The notes under the pieces: model-generated
Database searches by the model: none
What the model saw: only the letters and a program-made list of their open reading frames with translations
Told to the model about the DNA's origin: nothing
Part shown: piece after piece, positions 55,712 to 64,000 of the stretch
Position numbering within the stretch: the stretch's first letter is position 1
How the letters are laid out: each line of letters starts with the position of its first letter
Assembly: GCA_024663395.1 (NCBI GenBank)
Contig: JANFAH010000122.1
Span: 1-64,000, forward strand
DNA: 64,000 nucleotides
Direction of reading: 5' to 3'
Source: Pisolithus tinctorius
Lineage: Eukaryota > Basidiomycota > Agaricomycetes > Boletales > Pisolithaceae
Position numbers and translations under genes: made by a program

Positions 55712-57162
55712 TTAAGGATGGAATTGTGCTGATTGATTTTCACCCTGCAAGGGAGCATGAAATGCAGGTGGATGAGGTAGTTGTATCTGTGGATGGGAGT
55801 CATTCTGTAAATGAGTCCAAATGGCCTCAATGGAGGGCAACATGGCAGAACACAGGGGACATTTGAGGCTTGATGGTATGGTTAGCATTCAAATTTCAAG
55901 AGGTTCAGAAGTATTGGAGTACTTACTTTTCTTCCTGATAGAAAGGATGCACATCTTCAAAGTCATCCTGCATTTTTCTAATATGTATGATGCATCCTTC
56001 AGAGCTCACACAAAAATTTGCCTAAGTCCTTCAAACTCTGCTTCACTTCACTGACTGCATGCTGCATGGAACCCTGTGGACTTGGAGCTTGGTCATTGAA
56101 CATCAAATTGCAATGCTTGCTGAAGCTACAACATCCCCTGGCAGTCCTGCTAGCTCTGCAACTTGCTTGGATTCTCCATCTTCTGAAAATATAGAGTCAA
56201 CTTCCAAAGGCAAAGGTGCCTTTGGGAAATGTGCCACATATGGCCCCAGTATGCAATACAAGCCTTATCAGAAACCTCATGCATCAGAACTCTCCAAGTG
56301 ATGCCTCTACCCAGATTTCCTCATGAGCTGCATTGGCTCATCTTGTAATACTTCATCTGAATTCACCCCTCAGGAGGTAAGTTCATCATTATACTCCTAA
56401 CTCTATACTGATAACATTTGAAGATGAAAGAACTTTTTATATGTGGAGTCAAACCTCTTCCAGACAACATCCTCACCAACATGGTCATGGAAAAGTATGC
56501 TAATTCAGAAAGAAGCCACCACCAACTTATCCTTGCAACCTGGCACCTCAAGGGTATGAAACACAGAGTTCAGACTCTTGATCAGGTGCAGAACCATCTA
56601 GAGGAGAATCAGTTGCTCAGTGAGGATGAACTTGAATTTTGGTTGGGAATGTATTCTGACCATGGTCTTCCTCAGCTTCAAGAGGATGAGTTGTTCTATG
56701 GTTGGCTGATGAACCATGAGGCACATTTACACAGGAGCAAAGATGAAGAATTGATGTTATTGGAGAAGGAGTTGGATGCCCATGGATTTGCCAAAGGGGT
56801 AGGATGTGCTGCCAATGGCAAAGGCCACAGCAAACAAGGCAAGTCCAAAGCTGGGTCTGACTCAGAGTCACAGGCAATGTAGCCTGTAAGTCCAATCTCA
56901 TGTTTCTGTCATTCTGTAGTACTGATAATATTATGGAGTATTTCAGCTTCATTTACTACTTGCTGCCTCCCCTCCCCATTATCATTTTACTCATTACCCC
57001 CTCCCCCTCGCTTCCCACTGCAAATATGTAAATTGTCTTTGCACAGCCATCTGTTGTGAAATTAGGGATATGATTATCAATTGATTTTGTTATCATTGAT
57101 CAGTACTCAGTTTTCATGTGGTGCTACAGCAGTGTGAAAAACACTCTTGGACTACAATTGCA
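55712..57162 (+). other. Unassigned plus-strand frames, possibly exons of a transposon-borne gene
   Basis: Frames at 56059-56301 (TTSPGSPASSATCLDSPSSE) and 56418-56882 (PLPDNILTNMVMEKYANSER, then EDELEFWLGMYSDHGLPQLQ) look protein-like, with an acidic C-terminus. They could form one gene with the frames that follow, or a separate gene. The family is not recognised. Confidence 0.35.
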
Positions 57163-58505
57163 ATGTCTGCTGCAGGCCATCACCAGCAACTTGCCAACCC
57201 ATGGGTAAGCCACCCAGTCAATGCAAACTTGTTGGTACTAATCAATTTCACAGGCACCTGCAAGGCCTCCAAGGGGTGGTGATCTAAACCCATGTTTGCT
57301 GCCCAGCACATCACAAGTCAGAATTCCAGATGAGCAACCAGAAAATCCTCACCACATCAACATCGCTATCAATTCACAAATGCAGCAAGAAATACTTCTA
57401 CAATGTAGTGAAGACATCCTTTTCTGGGTATCTCCTCAACAATCCTTCAGTACTAGTGCACCCATCTCACCCTCTGGTGACACCTTCCATGTTAACAACT
57501 TTGCCCTACCTGGTGTCCACTCAATCAGGCAACATCATCCAAGTCAGCTTCAAAATGCCTATCAACTCTCTGGCAGGACACCATCTGCCCTTTCCAACTA
57601 TGGTAGTGCATGGGTTGCACCATACACACTCCCTGGTGTGCAATTTGTCCCTGCATTTGCACCACTGAGAGAGAATGAAACAATATGGGGACTCCAAGTC
57701 ACTGGTGGTGTCTTCTGCCCTGGGACAGATACAATGGTGACCAGTCAATGCCCTTCTTGACAGTTACCATCTCTTTTGATTTCCAGCATTCATAGTTTGG
57801 CACCAGTCAATACCCAGCCCCTCACACCACAAACCCCATCGAATCCCACCATCACAGATGATCAACAGCCTACCAAGGGTCAAATCAAACAAATCAATGA
57901 GTTGGTGAGGGATGCAATGAGACACAAAGTCCTCACTCAGGACACACTTCCTTCAAGAGCAGACAACCTTCAGATGGCACATGAGGCTCCCCAAGAGTCT
58001 GCACAAACAGTCGTTGGTATGTTTTTTTTTTGCTCCACATATCAACTTATTAATCTACAGGTGTTATTGCTAATGCATGGTATACCAACAACAAAAGCTG
58101 CTACACAAAATCACTCATGGGAATTGCTGTTATGATCTGTTCAATGTTTAAACAAGCTGCCCAATCTCTTGTTCATGTATGCTACCAGTTGCAACCTGAC
58201 CTCCAAGGTGAAGACCTTACTGCAGAAACCACATGAAAGTGAGAAGAGATACCTCGACTCCTGTATGGTAACAATTTCCTCCACAAATATGTGGTATTAT
58301 CTCTTATACTTCTCCACATCCTTTGTCAACTCATTTTCCACACAGGCCAGTGCTACCCACTATCTTCAGCACAATGCAATTATAAATCTAATTCTTGACA
58401 TTGTTTGGCTGGGTGGGTTGCGATATTACATTGACAACTCAACAAGTAGTTTTGTCCACATCTTTTCCCTCACAGCAGCAGCAGTTCACTCATCATTGAT
58501 GGAAC
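57163..58505 (+). pseudogene. Multi-exon hypothetical gene of a basidiomycete transposon-associated family
   Basis: ATG at 57163 (MSAAGHHQQLANPW), intron 57205-57253 (GTAAGC...TTTCACAG), then a long exon rich in Pro, Gln and Ser (LPSTSQVRIPDEQPENPHHI). It is followed by frames at about 57776 (QIKQINELVRDAMRHKVLTQ), an intron at about 58017-58064, and SLMGIAVMICSMFKQAAQSL then YQLQPDLQGEDLTAETT. Later pieces (VHIFSLTAAAVHSSL) are in other frames. The layout recalls proteins with the basidiomycete domain DUF6532, but I cannot confirm this. Solo LTR X copy 2 interrupts it at 58506. Confidence 0.4.
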
Positions 58506-59241
58506 TGTCATGACTATGCATTCATCCTAAGTCCCCACTCACTCCACACCCCTTTCCACCAGTCGTTCACTCACTCTGTGCCAACTCCACCCATCCCCTG
58601 ACATTTATAAGTCATCTCTGCTCCAACTGCTGTCAGACTTGTACTGTTCCCCTACCAGACTGCATGGACCACTCTCTGGGGAGTCATGTGACTGCCCTTT
58701 GGACTTCTCCCTGACAGTGCATGATCAGGTACTCTGCAGCACATGCACTGCATGGTCCAGCACCTGGACTGTTCCCTTTTTGGGGTGTTCTGTGTTACCC
58801 ATTCATATGTCCTCTGTCTACCCTTCATTTGTTGTCTAGGAAGTTTTACTTGAAAATTTATGAGTCTCCATATGTCAGTTCTGATTCCAATTACTGTACC
58901 TCCATAGTAATATAAAGGCATGTATCATACTCTGCTGTTCTTCAGTATGAATATCAACTTAGTTCCTACTCCTTCTGTCTCCATCTTCTGCCTGTCAGAG
59001 TTACCTCTGACTTTCTATCTGTGCTCTCCCTCTGAAATACAAGGGCTGAGATCATGCAAGGGGGTAGCACACAAGCTAAACCCAATGCCCTCACTCTGCT
59101 CCACCTTTGTCTCGGTGGACTTTGTTTTCTGCCAACACTCTGCCAGTCAGAGTTCTGTCCTTTTGAGTCAGAATTGCTTCCAAACCTCTCTCCAGACCTT
59201 ATATAGTGTTGAAGTTGGTTGGAGTAGGCCCAGACTTGACA
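58506..59241 (+). mobile_element. Solo LTR X, copy 2
   Basis: 736 bp, TGTCATGAC...GACTTGACA, homologous end to end with 48869-49603. The 4 bases GAAC flank it on both sides (58502-58505 and 59242-59245). TATAAAG lies near 58912. Confidence 0.85.
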
Positions 59242-60049
59242 GAACACCAAGATGGAACATACAAGGCCACCAAATTTTCTTCACAGTTATTCTGCAAAAT
59301 TTACTCAAATTACATACACTATATAAGTCAAGATATGAGTTCCTTCATAGAATACATTAGGCCACTGGTCTTCCAGCAGGGAGAATTGTTGATTACTCCA
59401 AGTTCTACATAGATACATAGCTGTGTACTAGTAGACACAATGATACAATAAGATTGTGCTTGATCTCTCCCCGATCTGTTGGAATTCTGGTTTGCGAAAA
59501 AATATACCCATAAAAGGACCTTGGGTAATCTAAACCTGACCTATACCGAATCAGTCTGCTCGACGAGCACTCGTCGAGCGCTTAGTTTTGTAGATGGGCC
59601 TGAGGCTTCGAAACCTTCTAGTAGCATGCTTCTCCTAGCACTCGGTCTTGCCAGGCCGCACATCCGGATGAACGCTTGTCGTTGGGATATACAGTCGACC
59701 ACACATGGTGGCACTGGGAAGTGTGTGGTGCCAGTTGCCACCAGACACTTGGCACTCGTGCATTGATCGTTCTAAGACTTACAGTAAACTTCTCCATTAC
59801 ATCCAAATCACGCCTGTGAAAAAAAAAAACATGTTTGGTTGATTCATAATCGGCCGCAAGGATGAGGATTGAGGCCGAGGGCAGAACTTGCTCAGTCAGC
59901 CATGTATTCATATCTGCGCACAATATAATGTAGACCCCGATCGAGCAACATTCAAATTTTGGGTAGTTCGGTTCCCACTGCTTCTCAGAATCTCACCGCC
60001 GCACCTGTGCAAGGATTTCACTGTCAACGAGACGAGTGGACTCGCAGTT
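59242..60049. other. Intergenic; transition from transposon-type to host-type composition
   Basis: CpG dinucleotides become frequent again from about 59450. No gene is recognised. A perfect inverted repeat lies at 59558-59579. The last 170 bases before 60050 probably hold the promoter and leader of the MFS gene. Confidence 0.5.
59558..59579. promoter_or_regulatory. Perfect palindrome upstream of the MFS gene
   Basis: Arms GCTCGACGAG and CTCGTCGAGC separated by CA, about 470 bp upstream of the MFS start. It could be a dimeric regulator site or a hairpin; function is not shown. Confidence 0.4.
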
Positions 60050-62368
60050 ATGTCTGAGGCCCCAGTAAAAGACGATACTATCGTACCGCATCCCGACGTA
60101 CCTCCCTATGGACGAACGAACCCAATCACTGGTCCACCTTTCGATCTCTACGAAAATGAATACGTCGATCTGGTATACCATGCGAAAGCTCAGATCTTGA
60201 ACCGTTCGATTCAGGACATTGGAATGGGCAAGTACCAGGTAAGAGTACCTCCGTCGTGTGCATGTTTACCTGACTTAGCAACTGGGTCTGTAAGTGGGGT
60301 CTGTTTGTGGTTGCCGGTTTCGGGTGGTTTGCGTGGGTCTTCCGTTAATCGGCTGTTCTGTCCTGCTGCTCATGTAAATGATTTTGCACACAGTGACAGT
60401 GCCTGGCCTGTGAGTTTCATAGCGCTGAATCAGATGGTGCAACCCACTGAATCATCAGTCAATCAGTCAATGAGCGGACTTATACTGACACCCGCGGTGA
60501 ACGAATTCCAGTTCAACGGTCCTTTCCTATCTTTGGCGTCAAATATCGGGCTGTTCTTTGGCGGTCTCATCTGGGGGCTTGGGTGCGATATCTGGGGAAG
60601 GAGGTCTGTTTAGTCATATGTTTTCGCTTCGCTGCGCTTCTGCGAACAATACTGACATCATCTCACAGATGGTCGTTCAACTTGACGCTACTCATTGCGG
60701 GCATATTTGGTGTAGTTGCTGGAGGATCACCTAGCTTCGTTGCTCTCGCAGTTTTCATGTCATTCGTCAGCATTGGAGTCGGCGGTATGGATTCTGTGGA
60801 TTTGATTCTTGACCTCCTATGAAGCCTTCTGTGACAGGTAACATGCCCGTTGACGCCGCCGTATTCTTGGGTAAGGATGTCCAGCTTTTCCTTTGAAATG
60901 CACCTCTCATACTTTGTCAGACTTCGTCCCAGGCTCACATCAATACTTGTTAACCATCCTTTCTATCTGGTGGTGCCTCGGACAACTTCTGGCAAGCCTT
61001 GTAAGGCCACTTTCATGCCTTCCCCATTCTTGGCAGCTTACCGAGCAACAAAGATCGCATGGCCTCTTATTGCGGGTTACAGCTGCTCTTCGTCCGCTGA
61101 TTGTGATAGATCTGATAACATGGGCTGGCGTTATCTCTTATTTGTCCTGGGTGGACTGACCCTTTTCCTCTGGGGTATCCGGTTTTTCGTGTTCAACTTG
61201 CTAGAGAGTCCGCGATTCCTCTCTGGTATCGGGAAGGACGCGGAAGCTGTGGATGTCATCCGCAAACTTGCTGAATGTAATGGAAAGCCAAACCCACTTA
61301 CCGTCGAGGAACTTGAAGCCCCAGGCAAGATCCGTGGGCGTGACGTTTTTGGTTCTACTGGTAGGCGCAGAATCCTCAGCGAAGGCTCGGGCTTCGCCAT
61401 AGATCATATCAGGGCCTTGTTTGCCACACCTAAGATGGCGTGGTCGACTAGTCTGTTAATTGTGGTGTGGGGTGAGCAGCGCCTTGCGTGAGCTGGTGCA
61501 CAGGTACGTTGCTGACACACCACCCTAGGTGTTATCGGTCTTGCATCTACCTTGTACAATAACTTCCTGCCATACATGTGGGTTTGTTTGTCAATCTAGC
61601 TCTTTGGTGATGGATGGATTTATATATTGCAGCCTCACCACTCGCGGTGTCACATTTGGAGATGGCTCGCTCTACATCACGTATCGTAATGTACGCATCC
61701 CAAAGTCACCCTCACTCAAATATCTTACCCCTCGCCGTGGCCTTATAGCAGGTGATCCTTAGTGCCGTCGGTATTCCTGCAGCCCTCCTCGCTGGTTGGG
61801 CCGTGGAGGTTCCCTACGTCGGGCGCAAGGGTACCCTTGCAATCGCTGCAGGCGAGTAATACAAAACTCGTTTCGCATGACATTACTCAACGACTCCTCG
61901 CGAAATAAAGGGCTAACTGGCACCTTCCTCTTCGCGAGTACCACATCCCGGACGTCAAACGAGCTTCTGGGATGGAATTGCGGTTACGCGTTGTTCAGTA
62001 ATGTGAGTTTTTTTTCCTGCTTATGATCCTGTCGCATATGTGCCTCTGCGCTGATTACGGGGTTAATACGCAGATTATGTATGGCGTACTGTATGCGATT
62101 TCATCTGAGATCTTCCCGGCCATACACCGTGGGACAGGGAATTGCTTGACCTCCACCGCTAAAGGCGTATTCGGGATTATGGTAAGTTGCTTTACCATCA
62201 TCATTTGTCTGTCACCTGTGCTGAAAATCGTGGTAGGCCCCCATTATCGCGTTGTACGCTAACTTGTCGACAGCCGTACCTGTTTACGTCGCTGGCAGTC
62301 TGCTGTTGTTCGCTGGTTTCGTAGTCCTCTTGCTTCCATATGAGCCCCGAGGTAAGGTCTCCATCTAG
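60050..62368 (+). CDS. Major facilitator superfamily transporter (SV2/SVOP-like fungal type)
   Basis: A complete gene of 522 residues in 14 exons: 60050-60238, 60295-60332, 60394-60409, 60467-60603, 60669-60784, 60838-60870, 60921-61000, 61054-61471, 61529-61577, 61633-61690, 61749-61851, 61911-62002, 62074-62181 and 62237-62368. They sum to 1569 bases in one frame. It is a polytopic membrane carrier; the substrate is unknown. A cytosolic N-terminus is followed by WGLFVVAGFGWFADS (helix 1), the loop motif WGLGCDIWGRRWSFN, a GNMPVDAAVFLDFVP segment, WRYLLFVLGGLTLFLW, a central loop with ESPRFLSG, and a second half ending FAGFVVLLLPYEPRG. The intron after 61851 begins with GC rather than GT, and exon 3 has only 16 bases. 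The first ATG in frame lies upstream of all conserved parts. No disabling change was seen. Confidence 0.88.
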
Positions 62369-63565
62369 AAATCATGTAGTTAGAAAGGACGGGGGACCCC
62401 AGTGACGGATGGCCGTAGAAATAATAGATTGGTAGTCGTTTGTAATCCATAGACCTCGATCCTCTTCGAGATGTCTCTCGTTGGGTTGTTCACAAAGGTG
62501 TTGATCAGTGGGGGTACATGGTGAAGCGTACCGGACAGAGTTCGGTCTCCTAATGACGGTTCCATGGAACAGAATGTGAGGTTCTTGTCTGCCAGCAACG
62601 ATTCTGTCGCAACTCCACGCCAATTGGCTAAGGGTACGAGGACTGTGTATGCCTCTCGTCACGAATATGGTAAAGTCAGTCTATCTCGGAAAGTTGGCTG
62701 GTGGCGGTGCTTACATTTGGTGGACTTTCTCCAGACTATGTGGCAGAGCGCCTTATGTCTCCACCACTGATACTCAGAAAATGATCTTACACTTGGTAGT
62801 GTGATGGTGCGGTGCGTGCTGTAGGCAGCGCACACCACTGCATCACACTACGACGCAGCGTCTGATAGGTGTCCGTCCACATGTGCTAGAGAATTACCGT
62901 GCGCTCTGGAGTCATCTCACATCGGCTCGTTGGTTTATCCACATAATATTCCCAAACTATCTCAGACAATTTACGGTGGCGTATAAATCCCTGCCGGACT
63001 GCACCCAGATGCACGACCATGTTCCCTTCTACTGGGCTTCCCTGACTGAACTTGAATCGAGGCTGTGGGATGCAGATTCGTGGGTAACGAAAAAAGACCA
63101 AACGAATTTCAAGTTGCAGTGACTTTGTAAACAAGGTGAAGTTCAGTCTTGCTAACAGCTGCTAGTAGTCTATCGGAACCAACCTTGAGCGGTACTAATA
63201 CACGGGGACACTGCTGGGGTACCACTGGGCAGCTGAATGGATGTGAGAGGCGCATTCCGGTCATGCACCGAATTCCGAGCAACCAAATGTCGTGTTTTAT
63301 CCGAATACCGACACTGATTCGTCGACGTTCTCAAACTCTTCTATCTCGTCCTCCCCCCGGTATGTGACCTGCGCCTCTGGGTACTGTTGCAAACACTCGA
63401 GAATTCAGAGAGAAGTTACTTGCCGTTACCAGCGTGTTTCCAAGCTAACCGCGTGTACGTACTATATTATAATGCCTCGCTCAATCCACGAGTCTGAAAC
63501 GGTCTCCAAAACCTAAATGGCGGCAGCTGACCTCTATCTGCATCTACGACAACAGAAGTTGAGTC
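62369..63565. other. Host intergenic region
   Basis: CpG-normal sequence without a recognisable gene on either strand. It contains one imperfect hairpin (62796-62851). The 3' untranslated region of the MFS gene is expected at its start. Confidence 0.45.
62796..62851. repeat. Imperfect inverted repeat, about 56 bp
   Basis: The left arm GTAGTGTGATGGTGCGGTGC pairs with the right arm read in reverse, GTAGTGTGATGCAGTGGTGT. The first ten bases match perfectly. It could be a small MITE or a hairpin RNA locus. Confidence 0.5.
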
Positions 63566-64000
63566 ATGCTCCAGCGATTTCTCTCAGGTCGTCTCTATGA
63601 GATCGCGCTACACCGTGCACAGGAATGCTCATTCCGTAGCCTGAAGCTCTTCTTTCCCGTTATATGCTCAGCAGCAACCCTTGCGCACGCCATTTCCGAC
63701 TATCAATCTCTCATACCGTGGCTACGCATGCGCGACCGTCGTCGAATAGTAGTCCCGTGGTTCGCCCGGTGGTTCACGCTGAAAACAAGGGGGGAGCTAG
63801 CTCTTGTCGTCACGACAATTGCTGGTGGGTGCATCGCACAGAAGAGTACATCTGGATGGGGACGTCAGATGTATCTACATGGGGCACTGTTCGCTTCTTG
63901 GCATCTCATAGTCGCTTTGGATGTCAGTCTCTCCCGGATCCTCGTGATTTCTGACAGGGCTGATGTCCCTCGGGGCTTTGTGTGCAGATTGGACGCTGCG
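63566..64000 (+). CDS. Partial open frame, probable small membrane protein, runs off the window
   Basis: The ATG at 63566 (MLQRFLSGRLYEIALHRAQE) opens 145 codons without a stop to the window end. Hydrophobic stretches LFFPVICSAATLAHAI, LALVVTTIAGGCIA and LHGALFASWHLIVALDV, with Arg-rich loops (RMRDRRR), suggest a multi-pass membrane protein. The family is not recognised, and an intron cannot be excluded. Codon use is CpG-normal like the MFS gene. Confidence 0.4.
   Translation, partial: MLQRFLSGRLYEIALHRAQECSFRSLKLFFPVICSAATLAHAISDYQSLIPWLRMRDRRRIVVPWFARWFTLKTRGELALVVTTIAGGCIAQKSTSGWGRQMYLHGALFASWHLIVALDVSLSRILVISDRADVPRGFVCRLDAA

Noticed and set aside
62369..63540. Host gene on either strand in the MFS downstream region
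   Set aside because: Only short frames without family motifs or consistent splice structure.
1..64000. tRNA or rRNA genes
   Set aside because: I looked for cloverleaf-type sequences and conserved rRNA cores and saw none; a covariance search was not possible.

Overview
The window looks like nuclear DNA of a mushroom-forming basidiomycete (Agaricomycetes). Host genes have many introns of about 45-60 bp, and the gene content is typical of that class: a Crinkler-type ubiquitin-like/kinase protein, fungal kinase-like proteins, a basidiomycete-style MFS carrier, DIRS-like, chromodomain Ty3/gypsy, Plavaka-type, PIF/Harbinger and Penelope-like elements. I cannot name the species from sequence alone.

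Layout. Bases 1-7473 are host-like: a broken short-chain dehydrogenase (+), a long disordered Ser/Pro/Arg-rich protein (-), and a three-repeat ubiquitin-like plus kinase Crinkler-type gene (+) carrying single-base frame breaks. From about 7.5 kb to 59.45 kb the window is almost entirely nested mobile DNA. A DIRS-like element (8148-20236, -) is split by a chromodomain Ty3/gypsy element A (9555-18266, two 453-bp LTRs, target duplication ATTCC). Element A is itself split by a 1.87-kb TGT...ACA element that behaves as a solo LTR. A second, older gypsy copy B (20237-27039) is broken by two more of these solo LTRs. Further along come a mariner-type MITE, two kinds of Plavaka-like transposase remnants, a kinase-like pseudogene, minisatellites of 21, 64, 33 and about 52 bp, a tandem exon-intron array, a Penelope-like reverse transcriptase, a complete but inactivated PIF/Harbinger element (44229-47340) and three smaller solo LTRs. 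Normal CpG content returns near 59.45 kb, followed by an intact 14-exon MFS transporter (60050-62368) and an open frame running off the window end.

Common theme. Nearly all differences I could see between repeat copies, and most in-frame stops, are CpG to TpG/CpA transitions (CGA arginine codons read as TGA). This fits cytosine methylation and deamination of transposons. The most interesting items are a conserved 157-159-residue reading frame inside every complete copy of the 1.85-kb solo LTR, a Pol polyprotein with a chromodomain, a long extra domain and C-terminal zinc knuckles, and the tandem array of small exons each with its own splice sites.
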